A model generated the notes under the pieces. The model worked only from the letters and a program-made list of their open reading frames with translations, was not told where the DNA came from and ran no database searches. A DNA stretch of 64,000 nt from Methanoculleus horonobensis (GTDB lineage Archaea > Halobacteriota > Methanomicrobia > Methanomicrobiales > Methanoculleaceae). The stretch is from NCBI RefSeq assembly GCF_001602375.1, contig NZ_BCNY01000014.1, forward strand, positions 372,001-436,000. The letters are read 5' to 3'. The position numbers and the translations under genes are program-made. Shown piece by piece: positions 51,257 through 60,643 of this stretch; the stretch's first letter is position 1, and every line of letters starts with the position of its first letter.

Positions 51257-54200
51257 TGCCGAAGAAATCTCATATCAAGAAAGTTCTCATCATCGGTTCC
51301 GGCCCAATCCAGATCGGGCAGGCGGCCGAGTTCGACTTCTCGGGGTCGCAGGCCTGCCGCGCGCTCCGGGAGGAGGGCGTCGAGGTCGTCCTCGTCAACT
51401 CGAACCCCGCGACGATCCAGACCGATCCCGATACGGCGGACGTCATCTACATCGAGCCGTTGAAGGCCGAACTCATCGCGAAGATCATCGCAAAAGAGAA
51501 GCCTGACGGGATCCTGAGCGGCATGGGCGGCCAGACCGGCCTCAACATGACCGCGGAACTCGCGGAGATGGGTGCGCTCGAGGGCGTCGAGATCCTCGGG
51601 ACACCGCTCGAGGCGATCTACCGGGGCGAAGACCGGGAGCAGTTCCGCGACCTGATGAACGCCATCGGCGAGCCCGTCCCCCGGAGCATGATCCTCGAGC
51701 ACATGAACCAGATCGACGAGGCGATCCGCGAGGTCGGCCTTCCGGCGATCATCCGGCCGGCCTATACTCTCGGCGGCTCCGGCGGCGGCGTGGCGCACAC
51801 GCTTGAAGAGATGCGGCGGATATGCGAGCTCGGGCTCGCCCGCTCCCGGATCCACCAGGTGCTCGTGGAAGAGAGCGTCGCCGGGTGGAAGGAGATCGAG
51901 TTCGAGGTGATGCGCGACGCGTCCGATACCTGCATCATCGTCTGCGGCATGGAGAACGTCGACCCGATGGGCATCCACACCGGCGAGAGCGTCGTCGTCG
52001 CGCCGATCCTCACCCTGCGGGATGACGAGTTCCAGACGCTCCGGACAGCTGCGATAAAGATCATCCGGGCGCTCGACGTCCAGGGCGGATGCAATATCCA
52101 GTTCGCCTACAAAGACGGCGATTACCGGATCATCGAGGTGAACCCCCGGGTCTCGCGGTCGTCCGCGCTCGCCTCCAAAGCGACCGGCTACCCGATCGCC
52201 CGGGTCGCGGCGAAGATCGCGATCGGGCTTCGGCTCGACGAGATCATGAACACCGTGACCGGCGTCACCCCGGCATCCTTCGAGCCTGCCATCGACTACG
52301 TGGTGGTGAAGGTGCCGCGGTGGCCGTTCGACAAGTTCAAGTCGGCGGATCGGACGCTCACGACGGCGATGAAGAGCACGGGTGAAGTGATGGCAATCGG
52401 GCGGACGGTCGAGGAGGCGTTCAAGAAGGCGCTCCGATCGCTCGACAACGATATGCAGCGGCACACGAGCCCGAGCGAGATCCGGATGATCCTGACGTCC
52501 CCGACGGACGAGCGGTTCGGGTGCCTCTTCGATGCCTTCCGCGTGGGGTTCACGGTCGGTGAGGTTGCCGAACTCACGGCGATCACGCCGTTCTTCCTCG
52601 AGAAGATCAAGAACATCGTCGATCTCGAGCGGAAACTCGAGACCGACTTCGAACCGGAGGATGTCAGGGTCGCCCGGCGCCACGGTTTCTCGGACGAAGA
52701 CCTCCTGGCGCTGACGGAGAAGACCGCCGCCGAGATCGAGGCGCTCGGAGGAACCCCGACCTACAAGATGGTGGACACCTGCGCCGCCGAGTTCCCGGCG
52801 ACGACGCCCTACTTCTATTCCACCTGGGAGGAGGGATGCGAGCTCGTCCGGGGCGACGCGAAGAAGGTGCTGATCCTCGGTTCCGGGCCGATCCGGATCG
52901 GCCAGGGGATCGAGTTCGACTACTGCACCGTCCACGCGGTGATGGCGCTTCGCGAAGAAGAGGGGATCGAGGTTCATATCGTCAACAACAACCCCGAGAC
53001 GGTCTCGACCGACGCCGACACCTCCGACCGGCTCTTCTTCGAGCCGATGCAGCTTGAGGACGTCATGAACATCCTCAAGAAGGATGATTACTACGGCGTC
53101 ATGGTTCAGTTCGGCGGCCAGAACTCGGTGAACCTGGCCGTACCGCTGGAAGCGGAGATCAAACGTCTCGATCTCCCGACGAAGATCCTCGGTACGTCGC
53201 CCGACGCCATGGACGTGGCGGAAGACCGCGACCGGTTCAGCCGGCTTCTCACCCGGCTCGGTATCCCGAGCCCGGCGAACAGTTCCGCCTACTCGGAGGA
53301 GGAGGCGCGGAGGATGGCCGGCGAGATCGGCTACCCGGTGCTGGTCCGGCCGTCCTACGTCCTCGGCGGCCGGGCGATGGAACTCGTCCACGACGAGGCC
53401 GAACTCGAGAGTTACATCAAGGAGGCCGTCCGGGTGAGCCGGAAGCACCCGGTGCTGATCGACTCCTTCCTCCAGAACGCCGTCGAGATCGATGTCGACG
53501 CGGTCTCTGACGGGACGGACGTCCTGATCGGCGGCATCATGGAGCACATCGAGTGGGCGGGCGTCCACTCCGGCGACTCGGCCTGCGTCATACCGCCGCA
53601 GTCCCTCACGCCCTCGGTGATCGCGCGGGTGCGGGACTACACGAAGAAGATCGCTCTCGGCCTTGGGGTCGTCGGCCTGATCAACATCCAGTATGCCGTC
53701 AGGAATGACGTGCTCTACGTCCTGGAGGCGAACCCGCGTGCGAGCCGGACGGTGCCGTTCGTCGCGAAGGCGACGGGCATCGCGCTCGCGAAGATCGCGG
53801 CGAAGGTGATGGTGGGGCGGAAACTCGCCGATATGGGTATCACCGAGCCCGAGATCGAGCACGTCGCGGTCAAAGAGGTGCTCCTGCCCTTCAACAAACT
53901 CCCCGGCGTCGACACCGTCCTCGGGCCGGAGATGAAGAGCACCGGCGAGGTGATGGGGATCGATTACGACTTCGGCCGCGCCTACTACAAGGCGAGCACT
54001 GCTGCAGACAACACCCTGCCGACAAGCGGAAACGTCTTCATCTCGGTGACGGACGAGCAGAAGGAGGAACTCCTGCCGGTCGCCCGCAAACTCCGGGAAC
54101 TCGGCCTCTCCCTCTACGGGACGAGCGGGACGGTCGACTTCCTCACCCAGAACGGCGTCGAGGCGAACCTTGTGCGGAAGGTTCAGGAAGGCTCCCCGAA

Positions 54201-54426
54201 CGTCATCGACGCGATGCGTTCCGGCAGCATCCGGCTGATCATCAACACCCCGGCGGACAAGGCGTCCCGGCAGGACCACATCCAGATCATGCGGGCCGCC
54301 GTCGATTACGGCATACCCTACATCACCACCCTCCAGGCGGCGCGGGCGGCGGCAATGGCGATCGACGCCATCCAGCGCGAGGAGATCACCCTCGAGCCGC
54401 TCGGGCACTACCACGGGCTGATGTAA
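51256..54426 (+). CDS. carB: Carbamoyl-phosphate synthase, large subunit
   Basis: A 1056-residue enzyme with two ATP-grasp halves. The first begins KVLIIGSGPIQIGQAAEFDF near residue 7 and has GGSGGGVA near 172; the second begins KVLILGSGPIRIGQGIEFDY near 540 and has a GGRAME glycine loop near 700. The C-terminal ~120 residues form the MGS-like allosteric domain (LSLYGTSGTVDFL). This is the undivided bacterial-type form, not the split form of some archaea. Oligo-T follows the stop. Confidence 0.96.
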   Translation: MPKKSHIKKVLIIGSGPIQIGQAAEFDFSGSQACRALREEGVEVVLVNSNPATIQTDPDTADVIYIEPLKAELIAKIIAKEKPDGILSGMGGQTGLNMTAELAEMGALEGVEILGTPLEAIYRGEDREQFRDLMNAIGEPVPRSMILEHMNQIDEAIREVGLPAIIRPAYTLGGSGGGVAHTLEEMRRICELGLARSRIHQVLVEESVAGWKEIEFEVMRDASDTCIIVCGMENVDPMGIHTGESVVVAPILTLRDDEFQTLRTAAIKIIRALDVQGGCNIQFAYKDGDYRIIEVNPRVSRSSALASKATGYPIARVAAKIAIGLRLDEIMNTVTGVTPASFEPAIDYVVVKVPRWPFDKFKSADRTLTTAMKSTGEVMAIGRTVEEAFKKALRSLDNDMQRHTSPSEIRMILTSPTDERFGCLFDAFRVGFTVGEVAELTAITPFFLEKIKNIVDLERKLETDFEPEDVRVARRHGFSDEDLLALTEKTAAEIEALGGTPTYKMVDTCAAEFPATTPYFYSTWEEGCELVRGDAKKVLILGSGPIRIGQGIEFDYCTVHAVMALREEEGIEVHIVNNNPETVSTDADTSDRLFFEPMQLEDVMNILKKDDYYGVMVQFGGQNSVNLAVPLEAEIKRLDLPTKILGTSPDAMDVAEDRDRFSRLLTRLGIPSPANSSAYSEEEARRMAGEIGYPVLVRPSYVLGGRAMELVHDEAELESYIKEAVRVSRKHPVLIDSFLQNAVEIDVDAVSDGTDVLIGGIMEHIEWAGVHSGDSACVIPPQSLTPSVIARVRDYTKKIALGLGVVGLINIQYAVRNDVLYVLEANPRASRTVPFVAKATGIALAKIAAKVMVGRKLADMGITEPEIEHVAVKEVLLPFNKLPGVDTVLGPEMKSTGEVMGIDYDFGRAYYKASTAADNTLPTSGNVFISVTDEQKEELLPVARKLRELGLSLYGTSGTVDFLTQNGVEANLVRKVQEGSPNVIDAMRSGSIRLIINTPADKASRQDHIQIMRAAVDYGIPYITTLQAARAAAMAIDAIQREEITLEPLGHYHGLM

Positions 54427-54441
54427 TGCGCCTCTCGCGCA

Positions 54442-54453
54442 CTCTTTTTTTCT
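54442..54453 (+). terminator. Oligo-T terminator after carB
   Basis: CTCTTTTTTTCT about 15 nt after the stop codon, a good archaeal termination signal. Confidence 0.55.
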
Positions 54454-54639
54454 ACCGGGTTTTGCGCGCGATTACTCTATTCCTGATAGTGCTGCCTGAT
54501 TCTATTGCTGTCCCATCTTGCGAGATTTTTCGCAGATTTTCCTGTAATTTCGCCGTTGGCCCAATATGTATATCTGCGTTGTGAACGGCCTCTTGCCGAG
54601 AGCACGGGGAGCCTCTGAAGAAGAACCGTGGACGGCTTC

Positions 54640-54998
54640 CCACTGGCTTCGCACCTTCGGTGCTCTAGCTCCGGTTCTCGAAGACCTCCGGCCTTCTCGA
54701 ACTCCTGTCCTAAGGACAGTCGTTCTCCGAACCATCGCCTATCGCCATGACTGCCCCCGCCCCGAGGTGTGGGGTGCGACGGGCCATAGGGCCGGAGCAT
54801 GAGCACCGAAGAACGATGTTCCATCAGGAACGGAGTTCGAGCACCGCAGGTGCGAAGGTGCGAGTGAGGAGCGCGAAGCGCGGGCGGGGTGGGGGTTAGC
54901 AGTGTCCTCGAACCAGGTAGAGACAGGGGAGGGGGGCTGCACCCCCCTCCCCGTCAGCCCCTCCCCCAGTGGCGATATCCCCTGGAAATCCGTGCATC
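54640..54998 (+). repeat. Dispersed intergenic repeat, copy H (long)
   Basis: In order: GCACCTTCGGTGC (54650-54662), CTGTCCTAAGGACAG (54706-54720), TATCGCCATGACTGCCC, CCCGCCCCGAGG, GGGCCATAGGGCC, GAGCACCGAAGAACG, GGAACGGAGTTC, GCGCGAAGCGC, GGCGGGGTGGGGG, a GGGGAGGGGGG...CCCCCCTCCCC stem (about 54927-54953), then GTGGCGATATCCCC and TGGAAATCCGTGCATC (54969-54998). The block 54750-54895 is the reverse complement of 63163-63308 in copy I with no mismatch that I can see. Confidence 0.9.
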
Positions 54999-55199
54999 AG
55001 GATAAACGATGATCCAGTAAGGACAGTGCCCTAAAAAAACCCTTTGACGAGACTCTCAGCCAGGAATGCCCTAGAATACCCCAAATAGCCCCCGTGCAGC
55101 AACTCCTCCTCAAACCACCACCCCGGCCCTCGCCGTGGCACCCCAAAACCACACCTCGCCCGGAACTCCCCGGCTTAAAACCGGGAAAAAAAGATATCG
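54999..55199. other. Spacer between copy H and the small gene
   Basis: This is the 3' flank of the minus-strand mmp14 unit. No gene is seen. CCCTAAAAAAACCC near 55030 could be a terminator for either strand. Confidence 0.3.
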
Positions 55200-55433
55200 T
55201 TACTCCGCAACGAACTCTTTGAGCCGCGCGAAAAGGTATTCCTGCACCTCTTCGACGACCTCTCGTTTGCCGCGGAACGCGATCAGTTCTCTCGCATCCC
55301 CGTCCATGTTCGCGAACGACATCTTCTGCTGCCGCCGCACCACCTCAACATCGTACTTCTCGACGACGTCGTAGATCATCTTCCGGGGTACGCCCGGGGG
55401 AACGAGCATATCGTAGAGTTCTTCTTCAGTCAT
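55200..55433 (-). CDS. Small conserved-looking protein downstream of mmp14, unknown
   Basis: A 77-residue predicted soluble, mostly helical and highly charged protein (TEEELYDMLVPPGVPRKMIY, then a KYDVEVVRRQQ strand and a C-terminal REVVEEVQEYLFARLKEF helix). It begins 12 bases after the mmp14 stop on the same strand, which argues that it is a real gene linked to methanogenesis marker function. I do not recognise the family. Confidence 0.7.
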   Translation of the reverse strand: MTEEELYDMLVPPGVPRKMIYDVVEKYDVEVVRRQQKMSFANMDGDARELIAFRGKREVVEEVQEYLFARLKEFVAE

Positions 55434-55445
55434 TGGACACCAATC

Positions 55446-56942
55446 CTACTTTCCTATTTTGATCCGGCGGGACATAATACATGGTCCTCCCCGCACACCG
55501 CCGAGCGGTTCCTTCGGTTTCCCGAGCGAGTTCATGCACCTCCCCATCAGTGCCGCTCCCCGGGCAAGACCGTCGTCCACGAAGACCAAGTGGTCGTTCG
55601 GGGTATCGTAGAGGTTCCGCTCGGTGATGCCCTCGAGGATGTACTCGGGCTTCTTCCCCGATATCGCCGCACGCCCGGTGAACCCGATCGACGAGTTCGG
55701 CGGCACCATCCCCCTCTCGACGGCGACGTCGATGAGCCGGAGCGCCATCCTCGCGCAGACCCGGTCGACGACCTCGGTCAGTACGCCCATGCCGTGCTTC
55801 TCGTGGATCTCGTGCCCGATCTCCGCAAGGGCGGGCATTCCACTGCCGTTGACGCCGCAGTCGCACCCGATGAGAGCGACGCCCGACTTATCGGCCACGT
55901 CGGCGCAGACCGGAACCCGCCCGAACCTCGTCCGGTCGGGAGGGACGATACGGATATCGATGTGCTCGTGGCAGCGGTCGACGTAATCATCGACGACGGA
56001 ACGCTTTCTGCCCCCGAACGTGCCCTTGATGCTGTGGTCGCCAAAGAGGTCGAGGGCGGTTCCCGTCCGGTCTTTGACGAGCCCGGTGCCCCGGACGATC
56101 GCGTCCGGTATGGCGCCCGCGAGCCCGCAGAAGTTCCCGGTCGTCTGGGCGAACGGATTCGGTTCATCGGGTGCGACGTCGCTCGTGATCCGCCCATCAA
56201 GCGTCGTCCCGAAGTCGATGGATATGCAGGGGTTGCGGAAGTCTACCGCCGTCCATTTGGCGCCCTCCTTGATGCCTGCCATCGCAAGTTCCCCTTCCAT
56301 CTCGTTTGCCACCATCTCGACGCCGGTGCACCCGACCGGCGGCACGACGCCGGCCACCGCACCGACGAAGACCACTTTATCGGCGAACGAGAACTGCCGG
56401 AGTTTCGGCGGGAGGTTGTCGATCGACATCGGCGGGGTCATCTTCCGCGGAGGGACGCCGGCGGCGAGGCAGCCGTTTGCAAGAGCAATAACAAAGTCCC
56501 CGACCTGGTCGGGAGAGTCCATTGCCGCCACGACACCGGTGCTCCGGACGACGAAGTCCAGATCGTCCTTGATGCTCAGGTGAGCTTCCTTGTGGCACTG
56601 GATCAGGGTGTCGCGCACCAGTTCCGTGACCGACTCCCGCGTCAGTTCCGTCCCGTCCAGCGTCGCCCCGAAGACCGTTTCACCGGGCTTCGCTGGCCGC
56701 ACATCACGGCTCATGGTCACGGTCTTGTTGATGATGTACGACCTGCCCGTCTCAAGGCTCGTGCCGGTGAGAATGCACTTTGTCGTGGTGTTGCCCATCT
56801 CAACAGACGCTACGATAAAATAGGGCTTCACCCGGTACTCGGGAACACACGCGCCCGCTCCGTGGGAGATCGCCGGCGGAGGCGGGCTTTCGACGATATG
56901 CGGCGTGGGTTTGAAAAAGCGCTCCAAAAAGCGGGCACACAT
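55446..56942 (-). CDS. mmp14: Methanogenesis marker protein 14
   Basis: A 498-residue protein of the methanogen-specific Mmp14 family (DUF2112). EMGNTTTKCILTGTSLETG near residue 50 resembles the phosphate-binding loop of ASKHA-fold ATPases, and GCTGVEMVANEME, CISIDFGTTLDGR (a second phosphate-like loop) and LIGCDCGVNGSG follow. That pattern suggests a reactivating ATPase for a methanogenesis enzyme, but the role is not established. I choose the ATG at 56942 because TATAAAG lies 27 nt upstream (56966-56972), predicting a leaderless transcript; the in-frame ATG at 56981 lies upstream of that TATA box. Confidence 0.9.
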   Translation of the reverse strand: MCARFLERFFKPTPHIVESPPPPAISHGAGACVPEYRVKPYFIVASVEMGNTTTKCILTGTSLETGRSYIINKTVTMSRDVRPAKPGETVFGATLDGTELTRESVTELVRDTLIQCHKEAHLSIKDDLDFVVRSTGVVAAMDSPDQVGDFVIALANGCLAAGVPPRKMTPPMSIDNLPPKLRQFSFADKVVFVGAVAGVVPPVGCTGVEMVANEMEGELAMAGIKEGAKWTAVDFRNPCISIDFGTTLDGRITSDVAPDEPNPFAQTTGNFCGLAGAIPDAIVRGTGLVKDRTGTALDLFGDHSIKGTFGGRKRSVVDDYVDRCHEHIDIRIVPPDRTRFGRVPVCADVADKSGVALIGCDCGVNGSGMPALAEIGHEIHEKHGMGVLTEVVDRVCARMALRLIDVAVERGMVPPNSSIGFTGRAAISGKKPEYILEGITERNLYDTPNDHLVFVDDGLARGAALMGRCMNSLGKPKEPLGGVRGGPCIMSRRIKIGK

Positions 56943-56963
56943 AGTAGTCGTTTCCCCGTCTCC

Positions 56964-56975
56964 CACTTTATACCT
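56964..56975 (-). promoter_or_regulatory. TATA box of mmp14
   Basis: The minus strand reads AGGTATAAAGTG. Its centre is 27 nt upstream of the ATG at 56942, the distance expected for a leaderless archaeal transcript. Confidence 0.65.
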
Positions 56976-57356
56976 TTCCATGATTCCATACGGCTCCTGC
57001 GGCCAGGATAGGGAGGAAATTCCCCGGGATCTCGTTCTTCCGGTTCCCGGGAGAGCACACCGGATTCTCCGGCAGGATCAACTGATTCTGGAGATCTCCT
57101 GCGGCCCTGCTCAAAGCCGGGAGACTGAGGAGGCTTTGTTATCTGCGGGGGAGAGAGAGGATGTCGGAAGCCGCCCGGCTTTTGGGACACCGCACCGGGC
57201 GGGAGTATGCCCTGCCGCCATCCTGGATCATCGCCGAACGACCGGGATTGCCGGTTCCGGCAGAGCGCTTATATATCGATAACACGGATAACCACATTAC
57301 CGGACAGGCTGCGGCGCTCCGTCGCGCCCGTTCCGCCCGGGGGAGAGGTGAACCGT
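56976..57356. other. Divergent region between mmp14 and the split-barrel gene
   Basis: It contains TGCCGG-TT-CCGGCA (57248-57261), and CGCTTATATATCG (57264-57276), a TATA element for the plus-strand gene giving a leader of about 60 nt. GGGAGAGGTGAACC before 57357 is the ribosome binding site. I see no additional gene. Confidence 0.45.
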
Positions 57357-57761
57357 ATGGTTGCGCTTTCAGGTGATGTTAAAGAGATTTTTACAAAGAC
57401 CAAAGTCATGCCGATGGCCACCGCGTCGAAGGACGGTGTTCCGAACGTAGCGCCGATGGCATCGATCCAGCTCGTCGGCGACGACACTGTCTGGATCATG
57501 GACAACTACATGGTAAAGACGCTTGAGAACCTCAAAGAGAACCCTGTCACGGCACTCTACTTCTATGACCAGGAGACCAAGCGCTGCTTCCAGGTGAAGG
57601 GTGATACGGAGATCAAGACGTCCGGCCCCGATTACGAGAAGTTCCGCGACCAGGTCAGGACGAAGGGCCACCAGTACCCGGCGAAGTCGCTCATCGTCAT
57701 CACAATCACCGACGTCTTCGAGTGCACGCCGGGAAAAGAAGCCGGGAAGAAGGTGCTCTAG
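57357..57761 (+). CDS. Pyridoxamine 5'-phosphate oxidase-like (FMN-binding split barrel) protein
   Basis: A 134-residue protein of the PNPOx-like split-barrel fold. MPMATASKDGVPNVAPMASI near residue 19 is the first barrel hairpin, followed by DTVWIMDNYMVKTLENLKENP, the usual flavin-phosphate contact region, and a YFYDQETKRCFQVKGDTEI strand. Short archaeal members bind FMN or F420; the substrate is unknown. The ATG at 57357 is supported by GAGAGGTGA. It converges with argG. Confidence 0.85.
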   Translation: MVALSGDVKEIFTKTKVMPMATASKDGVPNVAPMASIQLVGDDTVWIMDNYMVKTLENLKENPVTALYFYDQETKRCFQVKGDTEIKTSGPDYEKFRDQVRTKGHQYPAKSLIVITITDVFECTPGKEAGKKVL

Positions 57762-57769
57762 GCACCCCT

Positions 57770-58957
57770 TCAACGTTTCTTGAGGTTTTTGAGCAGGCGA
57801 GCCTGCAGGCCGAAGAAATTCGAGAACCCGACGGCGTGGTTCTGGTCGAGCGTCGTCGAGTCGAAGGAGACAAGGTCGTCCGAGTAGAGCGCGGAATCCG
57901 AGCTCCGTCCGAGCACCTTCACGCTACCCTTGTAGAGGCCGACGTCCACAGTGCCGTTCGCCCGCTCCTGCGTCTTGTCGACGAACGCATCGAGCGCGTA
58001 GAAGAGCGGTTCGTGCACGAGCCCCATGTAGGCGAGTTCCGACCACTTATCGTCGACGATACGCTTGAATGCGAGCTCCGAACGGGTCAGGACGAGGCGC
58101 TCGAGGTCGCTGTGCGCGGCGAGGAGGACGGTCGCGGCCGGGTGCTCGTAGATCTCGCGGGCCTTCAGGCCGAGGATCCGGTCTTCGACCATATCGTTGC
58201 GGCCGACACCGTTCCTTCCGGCGATCCGGTTCAGTTCCCGGATCAGGGCAAGGCCGGGCATCTTCTTTCCGTTGAGAGCGACCGGAACGCCCTGCTCGAA
58301 CTCGATACGGATCTCTTCCATTGTGTCGGGAGCATCCTTCGGCGAGACCGTCCAGGCGTAGATATCGTCGGGCGGGTGGAAGGCGGGATCTTCGAGTTTG
58401 CCGCCCTCGATGCTCCGGCTCCAGCAGTTCTCGTCGATGCTGTAGGGCTTCTCCTTCGCCACCGTCACCGGGATATCGTGATCCTGTGCGTAGCAGATCT
58501 CCCACTCGCGGGTCAGGTTCATCTCCCGCATCGGCGCAACGATATCGTATCCGGAGGCCCTGAAGATGAAGTCGAACCGGAGCTGGTCGTTTCCTTTCCC
58601 GGTGCACCCGTGCGCGATCTTCGAGGCGCCTTCCTTCTCTGCGACCTTCACGATCTCCTCTGCGATCAGCGGGCGGGCAAGCGCCGTGCCCATCGGGTAA
58701 CCTTCATACGACCCGTTGGCCCGTATCGAGGGGAAGATGCAGTCCGCCACGAACTTCTCCTTCGCGTCGATGGTGTAGTGGTTGTCTGCAAGCATCCGGC
58801 CCTTCTCGGTTGCCCGGGCGATCTCCTCATCGGGCTGGCCTACGTCGACGGCAACGGTGATGATCTCGTCGAACCCGTAGTGCTCGCGCAGGAGGGGAAT
58901 ACAGATGGAGGTGTCGAGACCTCCCGAAAATGCTAGGACGACTTTTCCCTTTTCCAT
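57770..58957 (-). CDS. argG: Argininosuccinate synthase
   Basis: A 395-residue ATP-dependent ligase joining citrulline and aspartate. [19 protein letters not shown] at the N-terminus is the PP-loop; [14 protein letters not shown] near 115 and an [17 protein letters not shown] segment near 250 are conserved. The leader (58958-59037) has TATA-like TTCTTTTATT on the minus strand and a TGCCGTTAGGCA hairpin, then GGAGA before the ATG. Together with carAB upstream and argF at the window end it forms a dispersed arginine group. Confidence 0.96.
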   Translation of the reverse strand: MEKGKVVLAFSGGLDTSICIPLLREHYGFDEIITVAVDVGQPDEEIARATEKGRMLADNHYTIDAKEKFVADCIFPSIRANGSYEGYPMGTALARPLIAEEIVKVAEKEGASKIAHGCTGKGNDQLRFDFIFRASGYDIVAPMREMNLTREWEICYAQDHDIPVTVAKEKPYSIDENCWSRSIEGGKLEDPAFHPPDDIYAWTVSPKDAPDTMEEIRIEFEQGVPVALNGKKMPGLALIRELNRIAGRNGVGRNDMVEDRILGLKAREIYEHPAATVLLAAHSDLERLVLTRSELAFKRIVDDKWSELAYMGLVHEPLFYALDAFVDKTQERANGTVDVGLYKGSVKVLGRSSDSALYSDDLVSFDSTTLDQNHAVGFSNFFGLQARLLKNLKKR

Positions 58958-59383
58958 GGTATTGATCTCCGCGTTCTTCCCTGCCTAACGGCAGACTGGA
59001 GTATTCTACATTGATATGACCTTTCACCCAATAAAAGAAATGGTATGGACGGACGCACCGGCAGGAAGCCCGGCCATTCCTCTTTTTCCGGGTGCCGACG
59101 GATTGGGCGCGAAGGCCCCGGAGGCGCTGCCGCAACGACCGGGTAACCCCGGCGCCTGTCTGCGCGGCCGGAGGTCACCGGGGGCCGGGGAGGAGATCCC
59201 GGGATCCGGAAGAATGAGCACTATATAGAAAATAGTCGGCACACTATAGATAAATCACGGGATAAGGGGCATTCATACAGCCCAGCGTTTAAAAAACATC
59301 AAAATGGCCCAAAAATTAAAAACCGTCCAAAAGTAAGCGGATTTTAAGGAACCCGAAATTATAAAGCAGATAACATAGAAATC
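58958..59383. other. Divergent region between argG and the betaine transporter, AT-rich on the right
   Basis: The left part holds the argG leader and promoter. The right part (59219-59383) is strikingly AT-rich for this genome. It has direct repeats CACTATATAGA (59219) and CACTATAGATA (59241), runs such as GCCCAAAAATTAAAAACCG and TCCAAAAG, and a BRE/TATA pair CCGAAATTATAAAG (59353-59366) in front of the transporter start. No gene seen. Confidence 0.5.
59353..59366 (+). promoter_or_regulatory. BRE/TATA promoter of the glycine-betaine-type transporter
   Basis: CCGAAATTATAAAG is a textbook archaeal BRE plus TATA box. Its centre is about 23 nt before the GTG at 59384, predicting a leaderless or nearly leaderless transcript. 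Confidence 0.65.
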
Positions 59384-60643
59384 GTGAAGCTGGAGGGTTC
59401 CATCATTTTTGAGGAGATACCCATAGAGTACACAAGATCATTACAACCAATAATCAGCATCAGGGACCTGACCAAGGTATTTGGGCAGGACCCGGAAAAG
59501 GCACTGGAACTCCATAGAACAGGCCGCTCGAAACAGGAGATCTACGAGGAGACCGGCTCGACGCTGGCCCTCGATGACGTTTCGTTCGACGTCATGCCGG
59601 GCGAGACGTTCGTGCTGATGGGGCTGTCCGGAAGCGGGAAATCAACGCTTCTCCGCTGCATCAACCGGCTCATTGAACCCACTGCGGGCAAAATAATGCT
59701 TGACGGCGAGGACATCGTCGGCATGGGCCAGGAAGAACTCCGAACGACCCGGCGGAGCAAGCTCGGGATGATCTTCCAGAGTTTTGCTCTCCTCCCGCAC
59801 AAGACAGTTCTCGACAACGTCGCCTTCGGCCTTGAGATCCAGGGCGTTCCGGCGGAAGAACGGCACACAAAAGCCGAGGAAGTGCTCCAGATGGTGGGGC
59901 TCGGGGGCTACGGGGGAAGCATGCCCGGGGAGCTCTCCGGCGGCATGAAGCAGCGTGTCGGGCTCGCCCGCGCGCTCACCAGCGACCCGGATGTACTCCT
60001 GATGGACGAGGCGTTCAGCGCTCTCGACCCCCTTATCCGCAGGGACATGCAGGACGAACTGCTGGATCTCCAGCAGCGGCTCGGCAAGACGATCATCTTC
60101 GTCACCCACGACCTCGACGAGGCATTGAAACTCGGCGACCGGATCGCCCTGATGAAGGACGGCGCAATCGTGCAGATCGGCACGCCGGAAGAGATCCTGA
60201 CGAACCCCGAGAACGCCTACGTCGAGAAGTTCGTTGCCGACGTAGACCTCACGAGGGTTCTCTCGGCAAGCGACGTGATGCGGCGCCCCGAGCCGGTCGC
60301 CCAGTGCACCGCGGGCCCGAGGGTTGCCCTGCACCTCATGGAGGAGCACGACATCCCCGGGATATTCGTGGTCACGCGCCAGCGCCTGCTCCGTGGACGG
60401 GTTACGCTCGACGACGCCGCCCTGGCGGTCAAGAAGGGTAAGCAGCTCGCCGACATCCTCATCACCGACGTTCCCATCGTGGCTCCCGATGCATCGCTCT
60501 CCGACATCATCTCGCTGATCGTCGAGAGTCCCTACCCTGTGGCGGTGGTGGACGATACCGGCAGGCTCCGGGGTGTCATATCGCGCGGCGCCATACTCGC
60601 CGCTCTGGCAAGAAAGGGGGAGGATGTGAATGCAACTGCCTAA
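59384..60643 (+). CDS. proV: Glycine betaine/proline-type ABC transporter, ATP-binding protein with CBS domains
   Basis: A 419-residue ProV/OpuAA-type ATPase for compatible-solute uptake. The N-terminal segment with QDPEKALELHRTGRSKQEIY is typical of this subfamily; Walker A is GLSGSGKST near 82, signature LSGGMKQR near 186, Walker B VLLMDEAFSALDP, and the switch histidine is in FVTHDLDEA. Two CBS domains (about 295-415) may sense ionic strength. GTG is taken as start given the promoter spacing; no nearby ATG is available. It overlaps the permease gene by 14 bases. Confidence 0.92.
   Translation: MKLEGSIIFEEIPIEYTRSLQPIISIRDLTKVFGQDPEKALELHRTGRSKQEIYEETGSTLALDDVSFDVMPGETFVLMGLSGSGKSTLLRCINRLIEPTAGKIMLDGEDIVGMGQEELRTTRRSKLGMIFQSFALLPHKTVLDNVAFGLEIQGVPAEERHTKAEEVLQMVGLGGYGGSMPGELSGGMKQRVGLARALTSDPDVLLMDEAFSALDPLIRRDMQDELLDLQQRLGKTIIFVTHDLDEALKLGDRIALMKDGAIVQIGTPEEILTNPENAYVEKFVADVDLTRVLSASDVMRRPEPVAQCTAGPRVALHLMEEHDIPGIFVVTRQRLLRGRVTLDDAALAVKKGKQLADILITDVPIVAPDASLSDIISLIVESPYPVAVVDDTGRLRGVISRGAILAALARKGEDVNATA

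Noticed and set aside
51040-54414. An 1124-codon minus-strand frame opposite carB
   Set aside because: It is an antisense shadow of carB, long only because of the GC-rich codon pattern.
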